Shown: positions 27,714-36,902 of the stretch, in pieces | Position numbering within the stretch: the stretch's first letter is position 1 | Layout of the letters: each line of letters begins with the position of its first letter | IMG/VR virus record: IMGVR_UViG_3300033141_001722 | Coordinates: 1-43,599 of that record | DNA length: 43,599 bases | From: a virus | Reading direction: 5' to 3' (one strand) | Made by a program: the position numbers and the translations under genes | Notes under the pieces: generated by a model | What the model was told of the DNA's origin: nothing | Seen by the model: the letters and a program-made list of their open reading frames with translations, nothing else | Database searches by the model: none

Positions 27714-29698
27714 CAGCCCGATCCTCTTAAGGCTAGATAACAGAAATGTCCGTACAGCTCAAACGATAAAGCACAGCCTAATGTTGCTATGAATGGCCCT
27801 GTTCCCCAAGTACCGCCACTGGGAAAATGTCCCATAAGGAAATACAAATGGGTATCGGTCTCGGGTTCTACGCGCAGTGCGGGTCCGCCACGTCCCCATT
27901 CATCGCCGACATATTCATATGAACCAGATACTATCTTTTTTATCGTCCTATCTCTTAATACTCCGCCATCATCTTCAAGAACATTCCCTCCTCTAAGGGC
28001 TGAGGTGCCGTTTACGGAGTCGGTTAAAGGATCCTCAAATGTTACTCCATAGTCGTTTTGGATGGGTAACAGGACCAGATGATATATCTCCATTGTACCT
28101 GTGCCTGTGGTTCTTTCTGCATGTATTTCGAATATTAGATTACCCCCAGTATATACATCCGAAGAATCCGCTTGACCAAATGGGATGCTTATGGTACCAA
28201 GATCTACTATTTCCGCTCCCTCGTCCTCTCCGGACAAATCTACTACCGGAGTATCTTTTTTAGTGTCTGTGGTATTATTGCTATGTATATATGTTCTCAA
28301 CATCACCGCGGTATCCCCAGCACTCCCGGATCCCACCTGTTGACACACAATAAACGCTCTATAGTCGCCTACCCAATCCGCAAGTTTTCCCGTACCCGTG
28401 AACACAACCCTCTTAACCATTGTCGCTTCCCCACTAAACGACACAGCGCAATGATAGCCACCAGGAGACCCAGGGTCTGCCACTGCGGAGCTATCATCCC
28501 CATAAGTTGTTGCCCACCCGGAGGGGTTGTCATGGTTCCCAGCGTTTAAACCGGATACAAAGTCCCCCGGATCGTTCTTCAAGCCAATTAGTATCCTAGA
28601 TAGATTGGCGAAACCCTCGTTTTCGTCCCCTCCCGCTGGCGTAAACATTCTCATACACAAATATGGCCATGTATCCCCTTTTATCAGGGTGCTTGGTATT
28701 CTTACCTCGGGGGTTCTCTGCGCATAAGCGGTTGTTGAGCTTTTGGATGGCACGGTTGTAGTGCTTGTAATGGCAACTATAAATATTCTTAGCCAATATG
28801 CAAGTATACTGTTTATCGATATGGTTGCCCAATCGCTGGGGGGTTTTATATTAATAACCCAATCCCCAGTGGATTTAAATAATTCATCCTCATCCCCGTT
28901 TGGGTAATAGGTTATATCCGTACCACATACCAAATCGACCCAGCTGCCACCGTTCCAATATCTAGCTGCCAGGTTCCACTCGTAATCACCGGCAGTACCT
29001 ATATTAATTACCGCATGTTTCCATGGTCCATCGGTTGATCCTATATAACAACTATCATCAACAGCCGGGGATGATGGAAACAGGGACCCAGACGTAGTTA
29101 GTATATTGGGTCCGTACCCCGCACCATCATCATGAACATATATATGAGTAAGATCGATGTCGTCCCTGAAATTTGATACATGTACAAGAGTAGGGGACGC
29201 TGGTCCATCTGTTGGGTCAAGAACTAGAGCGGATCCCAAAGAATTAGGGGCAGACGATCTCCACACAAAACGCGCGATGCTTACTCCTTGTGTCTCTATT
29301 AGGTTAGCTATATCAAATGTAGTATCAAAAAAATCTGGGTTTGATACTTCTGGACTTTCATATATTTTAGCGTATCTAGCGTTTGTCTCATTTGTTGTTT
29401 GCTGCTCTATCCATACCGGGCCAAATTGTACCGGAAAGCGCCTGTGTAAGTAGGCTTGCTTTAATAGAGAAATTAGGGTGCGTGTTTGGCTGGCGGCGTT
29501 GTCGTGACTAGAGGCGCTAACATACAAATCCCAATGTTCTATAAACAGATCCTCGTCTATACTTTTTGAGGAATATAGCTGATGGGGTATAAATTTAGAT
29601 ACACCAAACCCTCCCCTGGTCGCTACAATGCCGGGGGACGAAGAGTCCAGAAGATCTACACTATCAACTCCATTAGTAACCTTAAAAGTCCTAGCCAC
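27713..29698 (-). CDS. Distal tail-like protein, large form (661 aa)
   Basis: The N-terminal 160 residues resemble siphovirus distal tail (Dit) proteins (ARTFKVTNGVDSVDLLD, then SLLKQAYLHRRFPVQFG). Beyond them lie beta-rich, possibly carbohydrate-binding segments (DISYYPNGDED-type loops, WLRIFIVAITS, LVLLPIQNDYG). This suggests an evolved Dit with added receptor-binding modules. A GTG start overlaps the tape measure stop. It should join the tail tube to the hub encoded next. Confidence 0.6.
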   Translation of the reverse strand: MARTFKVTNGVDSVDLLDSSSPGIVATRGGFGVSKFIPHQLYSSKSIDEDLFIEHWDLYVSASSHDNAASQTRTLISLLKQAYLHRRFPVQFGPVWIEQQTTNETNARYAKIYESPEVSNPDFFDTTFDIANLIETQGVSIARFVWRSSAPNSLGSALVLDPTDGPASPTLVHVSNFRDDIDLTHIYVHDDGAGYGPNILTTSGSLFPSSPAVDDSCYIGSTDGPWKHAVINIGTAGDYEWNLAARYWNGGSWVDLVCGTDITYYPNGDEDELFKSTGDWVINIKPPSDWATISINSILAYWLRIFIVAITSTTTVPSKSSTTAYAQRTPEVRIPSTLIKGDTWPYLCMRMFTPAGGDENEGFANLSRILIGLKNDPGDFVSGLNAGNHDNPSGWATTYGDDSSAVADPGSPGGYHCAVSFSGEATMVKRVVFTGTGKLADWVGDYRAFIVCQQVGSGSAGDTAVMLRTYIHSNNTTDTKKDTPVVDLSGEDEGAEIVDLGTISIPFGQADSSDVYTGGNLIFEIHAERTTGTGTMEIYHLVLLPIQNDYGVTFEDPLTDSVNGTSALRGGNVLEDDGGVLRDRTIKKIVSGSYEYVGDEWGRGGPALRVEPETDTHLYFLMGHFPSGGTWGTGPFIATLGCALSFELYGHFCYLALRGSG

Positions 29699-31941
29699 TA
29701 TACCAGCCTTTCCAATAGATTTACCAATGTACGAAGATCCATTTCCCTGTTCACAGTTATCTGCCCAATATGTAAACCCCGGCTATCATCCCCAGCTGAT
29801 TCTCCAGCGGGTGTGGGCGTCGCTAAAGGCTCTGGGTATTGCACCATACTGCCCCCCATATCCGGCAGAGTGTTCACTACGGTATTTTGAGCAGAGAATG
29901 ATGGATGTAAATCACCTACAAAACTATCCACCATTGCGGATACATTCGCATTAGCCAGCGTGTCCTCCCATCCCAGCAACAGACCTTCGCCAAGATGAAT
30001 GCCCATTTCTCTAGTCACCTTTGACGGACTCTCCACCCCCAATTTTTCGTTTATTCTGTCTATTAGATGGTCCAGAAGCGCTAGGTACTTGGCCTCGTCC
30101 TTTTTTAATCTAGCAAATAAACTGTTACCTAGAGCGCCCTGTAAGTGTACACCCGCTAGCTCCATCTTTAGTGCGCCATCAGTATTAGCCCACACAGCGG
30201 CAGGATCGGCATATGCCCTATTCAGAGTGTCAACCATCTCTTGTGACACTCCCTCAATCTCTGTATATAGCCCATTCCTCATACCATCAAGCATGCCCCC
30301 AGCTATATCTTCGCCATGGGTAAACGCGAATTGTTCAGCATTTATTTGGCTAAGAATATCCACCATGGACAGCGACTCGGCGAAGCCTTGAAATATTTCT
30401 GTATCGGCTAATTCGTCCGCCAGTTCCTTAAATACCTCTACCATACCAGCTAACCGTGGGCCAGGATCCTCCCCTGACAACACGTCGGACAGTGTACCGA
30501 TAGCGGTAGTAAGTAGCACCAGACCCCCAATAACCCCTCCGCTACCTAACGTTAGCAAGAATTCTGTTATTTCCGCAAATGCTTCGCTCGCGCCACCTGT
30601 CCACCATTCCTCCATATTGTCCAAAGTATCGGTTATATCTTGCATAATGATGGGAGCGGCTGATTCTGACATGCTGGTAAGGGAATCTACGAAGTTTTCC
30701 CACATAGGCAGGAAGGCCGATATCCCTTCACTCTGTATTGTACCAAGACTATTTAGCCAATTTGGCAGCTCTTCCTTTATGGGGCCTATCCACGCATCCG
30801 CCAATCCCGCCATACCATCCGATAGATTCTCAAACGTAGTAACGACACTATCAATCTTACCGGCTATGGTGGGTATATCCAGCATATCGATCATGCCTAA
30901 ATGGGATAGCAGATTAGCTATAGCCGTCCCCGGAGATATAATCCCGCTACCTAGATATCCAAGGGCATCGGATAAATATCCAAAATTTTCAGCGGCGTCA
31001 GGGATGCCCTCTACTAGTGGGGAGAGCATGGCCCCAATCGCCTTACCAACCCCCTCCATACCGGACATGAACTTCTCACTCGTAAATAGGTCAAACAGGG
31101 ATGATAGCCCCGGATGTAGAGCATTCGCTATTCCATCAAATACTCTTATCATGTTCAGGTCTTTTACATCTTTAAAATTCGCGATAAGGCCCCACCAAGT
31201 TTGAACAGCTCTTTCGGAAGCGCCATCAAAGCGCTGCATCCAATCTACGATTGCGGCCAAAGCGGGTTCGGCTGGCACCAGACCCTTTCGTATCATGTCC
31301 TCTAATTCACCTGTGGTTACATTAAATGCTTTGGCTACAATATCCCGCACCGGGATACCGACATTGATTAGCTGCCGTATCTCCTCACCCGCCAACCTTC
31401 CACGCTGTCTAACCTGCCCCAGCGCCAAGCCTAATCTCTCTAGCACTTGGGACCCAAACCCTGTAGCAGCGGCGAAATCCATAATCTGGCCAGTCAGGAC
31501 TTGCGCTTCCTTCGTACTAAAGCCATAGGCCCGAGTAAGTCTGAACATCTGGTTAACATCTTCTGCAGTAAATGGGGAGGCTAATGATAGTTTTATCACC
31601 CACCCCATTAACTCCTCAGCCTTTTCCTTGGCCCCCGCTATAGCATCTCTAAATTCTATTGTGTCCCTCCACATGGGACCAAGATCAACCTTCACATCGG
31701 TTAGAAGTTCAGCTCTCGACATTTCCTCCAGGGAAAATTTTATGCGATCGAACCATTCGTAGGCCTCCGCAGCCTGTTTGGTCATGTCAAACAACCCGCG
31801 GGCTATGCGCTCAAACGTCCTGAACGCTATTAGTCCTCCGGCTATCGTGGCAATTCTGCCCAGGGCAGTACCGACTCTACCCAAAGCCCCTGACGCCTTA
31901 TCAACGCCGCGTATTTCGATGGTTACTTCGTCTCTGGCCAT
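29698..31941 (-). CDS. Tail tape measure protein (747 aa)
   Basis: The start MARDEVTIEIRGVDKASGAL and the glycine/alanine helix that follows (ALGRIATIAGGLIAFRTFE) are typical of tape measure proteins, as are later hydrophobic segments (GGVIGGLVLLTTAIGTLSDV). It lies directly after the frameshifted chaperones and before the distal tail gene. Tape measure length sets tail length; 747 residues suggests a tail of roughly 110 nm if about 1.5 angstrom per residue applies. It overlaps the chaperone gene by 19 nt. Confidence 0.85.
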   Translation of the reverse strand: MARDEVTIEIRGVDKASGALGRVGTALGRIATIAGGLIAFRTFERIARGLFDMTKQAAEAYEWFDRIKFSLEEMSRAELLTDVKVDLGPMWRDTIEFRDAIAGAKEKAEELMGWVIKLSLASPFTAEDVNQMFRLTRAYGFSTKEAQVLTGQIMDFAAATGFGSQVLERLGLALGQVRQRGRLAGEEIRQLINVGIPVRDIVAKAFNVTTGELEDMIRKGLVPAEPALAAIVDWMQRFDGASERAVQTWWGLIANFKDVKDLNMIRVFDGIANALHPGLSSLFDLFTSEKFMSGMEGVGKAIGAMLSPLVEGIPDAAENFGYLSDALGYLGSGIISPGTAIANLLSHLGMIDMLDIPTIAGKIDSVVTTFENLSDGMAGLADAWIGPIKEELPNWLNSLGTIQSEGISAFLPMWENFVDSLTSMSESAAPIIMQDITDTLDNMEEWWTGGASEAFAEITEFLLTLGSGGVIGGLVLLTTAIGTLSDVLSGEDPGPRLAGMVEVFKELADELADTEIFQGFAESLSMVDILSQINAEQFAFTHGEDIAGGMLDGMRNGLYTEIEGVSQEMVDTLNRAYADPAAVWANTDGALKMELAGVHLQGALGNSLFARLKKDEAKYLALLDHLIDRINEKLGVESPSKVTREMGIHLGEGLLLGWEDTLANANVSAMVDSFVGDLHPSFSAQNTVVNTLPDMGGSMVQYPEPLATPTPAGESAGDDSRGLHIGQITVNREMDLRTLVNLLERLV

Positions 31942-32431
31942 CCGTCATTCCCATCAGATCCGTATTTGCCCATCATGTGTTTCTTAATGTATGCCCATCT
32001 AGGCATCCACGTAGACCACTCGGCCAGGCTAACCTCTCCTAGCTCTTTGTCCCATGGAAACCTACCTACATCCATAGCCAACAGTATTCTGTTTACCCAG
32101 ACAGGTACCACTGGGTTCTGTGCTACTCCTCCAAAGGCGACAATTATCTGCCGCCTCACACTGGGGGGAGCGAGTCCTCCTGTAAGGAGCTCATCATTTC
32201 TCCCACGGAACCAATTAGCTTGTTTGTTTCCCTCAGAGTCAATTTTCCGCAAGCGGCATAAGCCTCCTCATACTCCATTTTCTCAGAATCCGGGTCGGAC
32301 GAATGGAAACAAAATCTAGCCAATATCTCCCTGATCTGCTTCCACGCACTCTTATCCGGATCTAGCCTTGTACCTTCTAGAGATTCCAGGTCGTCCAGCG
32401 TTAGCTCATTTGCATCTAATCTGATGTGCAC
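31923..32431 (-). CDS. Frameshifted tail assembly chaperone, G-T type fusion (about 169 aa)
   Basis: Two overlapping frames, 32156..32431 and the downstream frame ending at 31923, are joined by a -1 slip on the heptamer C-CCC-CCA (plus-strand TGGGGGG at 32162..32168), seven codons or fewer before the first frame's stop. The fused protein reads DSLPP then SVRRQIIVAF. This layout before the tape measure gene is conserved in siphoviruses and in lambda gpG/gpGT. The fusion keeps the tape measure soluble during tail assembly. Its C-terminal part is Trp-rich (WSTWMPRWAYI). Confidence 0.8.
32156..32431 (-). CDS. Tail assembly chaperone, short product (91 aa)
   Basis: The unshifted product starts MHIRLDANELTLDDLESLEG and ends at the TGA just past the slip site. 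It is acidic and helical, as expected for gpG-like chaperones that bind the tape measure. It follows the tail tube gene with a 19-nt gap and shares its N-terminus with the longer fusion. Confidence 0.75.
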   Translation of the reverse strand: MHIRLDANELTLDDLESLEGTRLDPDKSAWKQIREILARFCFHSSDPDSEKMEYEEAYAACGKLTLRETNKLIGSVGEMMSSLQEDSLPPV

Positions 32432-32450
32432 AACTCATCCTCCCAACACG

Positions 32451-33458
32451 CTACGATATAATATCAGACAGCTCATTAGCCACAACTATCTCCAGGCTAA
32501 GGGCATCCGCGGATGAATATCTACTCTGGAATGTACCTTTGCAGATGTCGTTTCCGTCAACGTCATCGATTGGGTCGAACTTCTCCCATTTGCCCGCCAT
32601 ATCAATCTGCAGAGTGTGATATGTGTATTCAGTTCCAGGGGTTGAAAACTGGGACCCCTCAACCAACAGGCGGATTAGGCGGGTGGTCTCGTCTCGCCAA
32701 GCGGTTTTTTCCGCAGTTGCTGTGCCGTCATGCTCGAATGTAACATTCATGGTTGCATCCGGAGCCCCCTGATTAACGAATGAGAAATACAGCTCTCCGT
32801 CTGCAGTCTCCTTAGGCATTAGCCCGGACCGGATAGTTATCTCACAATCTAGCAGGGTGTTTGATTTCTGTGTGGTTCCAATGGTGCCTCCGCCATCATC
32901 TATGTACAGCTTGGTTTTATTAAACAGCGCGGTCTCCACGGCAGGCACCGACAAAGCTGGTGTGAAGGTTGTGTTTTCTACTTCTGCCCCTATAAGGGTT
33001 CCCGACATCATCCAAGCTTCTCCGGATGCCCCCTTTAATGCAATTTCCGAGGCGAACATATGGGCGCATTTTTCTGCCTGTTGGTTATCCCCGGTCTCCA
33101 CCGTGAAGGTTTTGTATCCAGGTTGCGAAGTCTGTCCACCCGTATATGTATATATGAAATCCGTCCCAGAACCGTCTGCCACACCAGACGTTAAGTCATC
33201 TATGGCTATACACAAAAGCAAGGGTAACTGCTCGAAGGTAAGTGGCGTTTCCGCCAAGTCACACTGAGCCTTTACTCTGGCCGTATACGTGCGATCAGTG
33301 CCCGCCAATACCCCAATGCTCTCGTCAACGAAGGTAATCTCTCGTTGATCATCCAGCATACCAAGGCCCCTCCACAATACCGAAGCGGCCACGGCTGAAC
33401 CGGGGGTTACTTCTAATCCAAACTGAACCTTTCTTAGTTTCTTTATGCCGCCCATCAT
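32451..33458 (-). CDS. Major tail tube protein (335 aa)
   Basis: The start KKLRKVQFGLEVTPGSAV and the beta-sandwich body (DRTYTARVKAQCDLAETPLTF, then WMMSGTLIGAEVE) match siphovirus tail tube proteins of this size class. Order supports it: after the tail terminator, before the chaperones and tape measure. An in-frame second Met follows immediately, so the start may be at either ATG. Expected to polymerise as hexameric rings along the tail. Confidence 0.75.
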   Translation of the reverse strand: MMGGIKKLRKVQFGLEVTPGSAVAASVLWRGLGMLDDQREITFVDESIGVLAGTDRTYTARVKAQCDLAETPLTFEQLPLLLCIAIDDLTSGVADGSGTDFIYTYTGGQTSQPGYKTFTVETGDNQQAEKCAHMFASEIALKGASGEAWMMSGTLIGAEVENTTFTPALSVPAVETALFNKTKLYIDDGGGTIGTTQKSNTLLDCEITIRSGLMPKETADGELYFSFVNQGAPDATMNVTFEHDGTATAEKTAWRDETTRLIRLLVEGSQFSTPGTEYTYHTLQIDMAGKWEKFDPIDDVDGNDICKGTFQSRYSSADALSLEIVVANELSDIIS

Positions 33459-33664
33459 TTATCCTCCTTCTTGCCTGGCCTAGATTTGGTGACTAGGTTT
33501 CCCTTCTTGTTGGAAGCTTCTTCCGAATAAAGACCGGATTCAAGCAGAGTTTTTCTGAGATTAACCCACCCATACTTGGCTTCTAGGCTTTTTATCTCCT
33601 CCCCGGTCAAATTCCTAGCGGGGACCTGGAGAAGAAAATCACCCCGACCTATATATTTTAACAT
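33455..33664 (-). CDS. Small conserved tail-region protein (69 aa)
   Basis: The N-terminus LKYIGRGDFLLQVPARNLTG resembles a small protein often found between tail terminator and tail tube genes in siphoviruses (VPARDLT motif). The C-terminus is basic (SNKKGNLVTKSRPGKKEDK). It overlaps the tail tube start by 4 nt, and AGGAGGAAACG precedes its own start. Its exact role in the virion is not known to me. Confidence 0.6.
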   Translation of the reverse strand: MLKYIGRGDFLLQVPARNLTGEEIKSLEAKYGWVNLRKTLLESGLYSEEASNKKGNLVTKSRPGKKEDK

Positions 33665-33676
33665 CGTTTCCTCCTA

Positions 33677-34087
33677 TTACCTTATCTTAACCGTAGTCCA
33701 GAACCGGGGTCCTACGTGATTCTCTTTCATTCCCCCCCAACTAAGGAACCCAAATTTATAGTTTACATCACCCACCACTGTGTCACATGTTCCATTTAAG
33801 GTAGGGTCGGATAGAACAGCGCACATAAATTCCTCGATTATAGGTATAGCCCCACGCAGCACCGTCTCTAGCGTTTGCGTGGTGAAATGTATCTCAGTTA
33901 TTATCGTATGTAATCCCCTATAATCCCCGGATGTTATAGATCCCATGCTGCCTTCGAACGGATAAGATACGGAAAATACCTTTACAGTCTCTGCCTCTCT
34001 AGCATACTCACCAGCCTTCTCCACGGAATCCAGAGCCCCGGCCACTACCTGCAATTGCTTGCACACGCTATCTAGATCCTTGGCCAT
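33677..34087 (-). CDS. Tail terminator-like protein (136 aa)
   Basis: Its size, position after the connector and pattern (FSVSYPFEGSMGSITSGDY, then LHTIITEIHF and a late KFGFLSWGG) suit tail terminator or completion proteins of the gpU type, which cap the tail tube and join it to the head. The start overlaps the previous stop by one base. Homology is weak at this length. Confidence 0.55.
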   Translation of the reverse strand: MAKDLDSVCKQLQVVAGALDSVEKAGEYAREAETVKVFSVSYPFEGSMGSITSGDYRGLHTIITEIHFTTQTLETVLRGAIPIIEEFMCAVLSDPTLNGTCDTVVGDVNYKFGFLSWGGMKENHVGPRFWTTVKIR

Positions 34088-34722
34088 TATATCGTTACTC
34101 CTCCAGGCATACGGGACAACAACAGCTCGATTTCCGGGTCTATTTTCTGTAGATATCTCATACGCATTAGCTCAGTGACTGCCCCGGCATCCTGGAAAGC
34201 TTGCTTCCCGCGCATAAACCATCTAGCGCACTGGACTATAACAGCTTCCTGTATTACGTTAGGGGGGGTCTCAGACCATCCCCACTTAGCCGTAATTTTT
34301 ACCGATCTGTGGTACTTGTACCATCTGGACTTTGACCCGTTTATTGTATCAATTAGCAGGGATCTGTATGGATACCCCTCGGCAGCGGCGTTATATGGTT
34401 TTACCAAATAATCGTCTGCACTCCATATAGTGTATGTGCTTAGATCCCCAGCCTCTGCCACAGCCACCTCGCTCGGAACATCGGCCATGTGCCCAGGCCA
34501 TAGCTCTAGCCCGCCATTTCCATCAAAATACTTAATTGTAGCTGAGGCTGCTTTAAAATGGCCAGTGGGATAACCAAACCAGTAATCAACAAGCTCACTT
34601 GCCCTGGATACCAGCGCCTCAAGCAGGGGCTGATACTTGCCGGAGTCGCCATCCATAAGCTCACCATCATCAATTAAATGCGTGGCGACATCCTGAGCCT
34701 CTACATAATCCACCGCGGCCAT
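34087..34722 (-). CDS. Head-tail connector, gp6-like (211 aa)
   Basis: A helical protein beginning AAVDYVEAQDVATHLIDD with ELVDYWFGYPTGHF, then SRWYKYHRSVKITAKWGWSE and IQEAVIVQCARWFMRGK, the pattern of HK97 gp6-type adaptor proteins that form the ring below the portal. Placed after capsid-related genes and before the tail terminator, as expected. AGGAGG precedes the ATG. Confidence 0.65.
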   Translation of the reverse strand: MAAVDYVEAQDVATHLIDDGELMDGDSGKYQPLLEALVSRASELVDYWFGYPTGHFKAASATIKYFDGNGGLELWPGHMADVPSEVAVAEAGDLSTYTIWSADDYLVKPYNAAAEGYPYRSLLIDTINGSKSRWYKYHRSVKITAKWGWSETPPNVIQEAVIVQCARWFMRGKQAFQDAGAVTELMRMRYLQKIDPEIELLLSRMPGGVTI

Positions 34723-34732
34723 GGAACCTCCT

Positions 34733-35068
34733 CTACAGGCTGTCTATGTACTTCTTAACATCCGCCTTGGTTATTCTACCAGCAAATCCGGTACCCTCCA
34801 CCAGGGATAGATCAACTTCATGCTTCTCAGCCAGGTCTATAGCATTCTTATTAGCCACAACCGGGATATGGGCTTTATCCTCAGTTGGACCGCTAATGGC
34901 CTTTGCTTTTGTGCCATATTCCCTGCAATCTCCCGCTTCCATTAGCGTTTCTGCGCACCAACGGGGCATATTGCGTATATCCCCAACTCTAACTACCATA
35001 GGGGATGGAATGGTTATGGATGTATCTCTAATAAATACAACCTTCACCATCTCTAGATGTTTACTCAT
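34733..35068 (-). CDS. Protein with C-terminal E3-binding-like domain (111 aa)
   Basis: The last 40 residues (IDLAEKHEVDLSLVEGTG, then AGRITKADVKKYI) closely match the peripheral-subunit-binding (E3-binding) domain of 2-oxo-acid dehydrogenase complexes, a small three-helix domain also found in some phage head proteins. The first 65 residues form a beta-rich part (VKVVFIRDTSITIPSPMVV). AAAGGAGGAATAC sets the start at 35068. It lies between the putative decoration protein and the head connector, so a capsid-binding role is likely; the enzymatic connection is not implied. Confidence 0.65.
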   Translation of the reverse strand: MSKHLEMVKVVFIRDTSITIPSPMVVRVGDIRNMPRWCAETLMEAGDCREYGTKAKAISGPTEDKAHIPVVANKNAIDLAEKHEVDLSLVEGTGFAGRITKADVKKYIDSL

Positions 35069-35140
35069 GTATTCCTCCTTTGGGGCCCAGGATAAACCCG
35101 GACCCCAATTCAAGGAGAGAAGGACGGCCCGCGCCGACCT

Positions 35141-35575
35141 TTACGAAACCTCTACCTGCTCTTCATATGCAGCTGGTTGCGTGGGCGGTAGCCCGCCGCC
35201 CCGATACTGCAAGGCAAAGCAGGTTCCTACCGGGGAATTGGCCGCGGTTAACGTAATGGCCACATATCTAAACCCATTGGCCACATCAAGAGCAGTGTCC
35301 CGTACCTCAATTGACACCATTTTATCATCATCGGTGGCGACTAACTGCGTGATAGCAGCCCCGGTGATGTTTTTAGATCCAGTGCCGGAGGAGTCCGTGG
35401 CCTGCACCACTTGCGCATCAAGGGTGGAGGTTGCGGGCATGTCACCGACATGGATAATAAAAACAATCCGGGCATAGTCCGACATGTCAATGTAGGTGGC
35501 GGGGACAGTTGCGGTAGTAATAGCCGCTGGCACCTGTCCGAGGGTGACCAGCACGTTCTCATGAAAGCTTCTCAT
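35141..35575 (-). CDS. Small beta-rich head protein, decoration candidate (144 aa)
   Basis: AGGAGG precedes the ATG at 35575, immediately downstream of the capsid gene. The body is Ala/Thr/Val-rich beta structure (VPAAITTATVPATYIDMSD, then RYVAITLTAANSPVGTCF), a pattern shared with decoration or head-fibre proteins placed after capsid genes. No direct family match is claimed. Confidence 0.5.
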   Translation of the reverse strand: MRSFHENVLVTLGQVPAAITTATVPATYIDMSDYARIVFIIHVGDMPATSTLDAQVVQATDSSGTGSKNITGAAITQLVATDDDKMVSIEVRDTALDVANGFRYVAITLTAANSPVGTCFALQYRGGGLPPTQPAAYEEQVEVS

Positions 35576-35586
35576 TGTCACACCTC

Positions 35587-36900
35587 CTACGTTGATACTT
35601 TCTGAACCTTAAGGCGATAAGGTTCCATAAGTTTGCCGCCAACCCGTTTCCGGGCCAGATACACGACAAGGTTAGTTTCCGCATATACTTCTCGTAATCG
35701 CTGGATGGACAATCCAACACGATCAACGATTGTATATCCCTTCATATCCCCAAACAAAATTGGGAACGCGTCCGCGGCGATATCCGGCATGAAGGGGGAG
35801 CGAACGACAGGATATCCAAGCAATTGCAAATTGGTTGGGCCAAGGTGACCGACTTGAGCCGTAACCGGCCAGATATATTCACCACTGGTGGCATTTTTCA
35901 ATTGGCGGATTGCCCGTTCGGTGCTTCGCTTGTTGAAGTACCATTTGGAATTGATGTCGTATTGCTCCCCTAGTTCAAAGGCCAGATCGATAAGGCCATC
36001 TGCGGTAAGGGTGGAAGTTGCGCCGGAGATTACCTGCATGCCGTTACCCGTGGTACCTGAGACCACTTGCACCTGAGCATGGGTAAGAATTCCCTGTGGC
36101 TGGCCTGCGCCAGTACCGGAAACCCAAACCGACTCTTCTCCAAGATCATAGGCCTCACTTAACAGATCGATGATATACCCATCAATCGGGAACGACGCAT
36201 CTTCCAGTAGGTCTAGAGTGATAGGCAGAGACGCCATAGCTGTATATACTTCGATGCGCTCCGCACCAAACACAGGATCTGTCACCCGGTGCTCGGAAGC
36301 GGTGGCAGGGGTCTCTCCTACCCATTTCATTCGAACGCCGCTGGTCCAGCGATAGTCTCCCGCATACACCACCTTTGGTACACGTACACTGTCTGTACTG
36401 GTGGTGATCACTCGGGCATTTTGCCGAATGTTGGGCCGGGCGGCGGTTCTTTTCAGCAATTCGCTTCGCCAATCCTCAGGAACGAGGAAGCCTCCAGCAT
36501 CATCTTGGCCTTCTTGCAGGGTCTTACGGTCATTTGGACCCAGTTGACCAACATCGCGTCGGAGATATCCTTCAAAGGCCGATTTATAATCATTTGTGGA
36601 GGTGGCCTCTCTCTGTTTATCTGAGACCATTCCTTCTCCAGGGGCTGATTCACGCCCAATTTCCATGTTGGCCATAGAAGGGGCCTGCGGGTTGGAAATA
36701 AGATCTTGTAGACCTTCTGACTTCAAGGCTAAGTCCAGCATAGCCTTCACTTCATCGGCCTTACCGAGTACCTGACGTACTTCGGTCATGGCCTCCTCGA
36801 AGCCTTCCTCAGTTTCCTTTCCTTCCCATGTATCCCCAATGCTTTTGGCTTTCTTGGCGAGGGCAGCTAGCTGAGTTCGATATTCCTTAGCTGTTTTCAT
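35587..36900 (-). CDS. HK97-fold major capsid protein (437 aa)
   Basis: The N-terminal about 100 residues are helical and charged (AALAKKAKSIGDTWEGKE), the scaffolding delta domain removed by the protease. The mature part starts near GGFLVPEDWRSELLKR, followed by TSTDSVRVP, DLLEDASFPIDGYI and KWYFNKRSTERAIRQLK, typical of the HK97 capsid family, ending in YLARKRVGGKLMEPYRL. The ATG at 36900 is set by GGAGGGTAAC; the longer frame from 36942 overlaps the protease. Codons are biased to CGN and ATT/ATC relative to the replication genes, consistent with high expression. Confidence 0.85.
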   Translation of the reverse strand: MKTAKEYRTQLAALAKKAKSIGDTWEGKETEEGFEEAMTEVRQVLGKADEVKAMLDLALKSEGLQDLISNPQAPSMANMEIGRESAPGEGMVSDKQREATSTNDYKSAFEGYLRRDVGQLGPNDRKTLQEGQDDAGGFLVPEDWRSELLKRTAARPNIRQNARVITTSTDSVRVPKVVYAGDYRWTSGVRMKWVGETPATASEHRVTDPVFGAERIEVYTAMASLPITLDLLEDASFPIDGYIIDLLSEAYDLGEESVWVSGTGAGQPQGILTHAQVQVVSGTTGNGMQVISGATSTLTADGLIDLAFELGEQYDINSKWYFNKRSTERAIRQLKNATSGEYIWPVTAQVGHLGPTNLQLLGYPVVRSPFMPDIAADAFPILFGDMKGYTIVDRVGLSIQRLREVYAETNLVVYLARKRVGGKLMEPYRLKVQKVST

Positions 36901-36902
36901 TG

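Noticed and set aside
30617-31204. Plus-strand frame of 195 aa
   Set aside because: It lies antisense inside the tape measure gene and has composition typical of a shadow frame.
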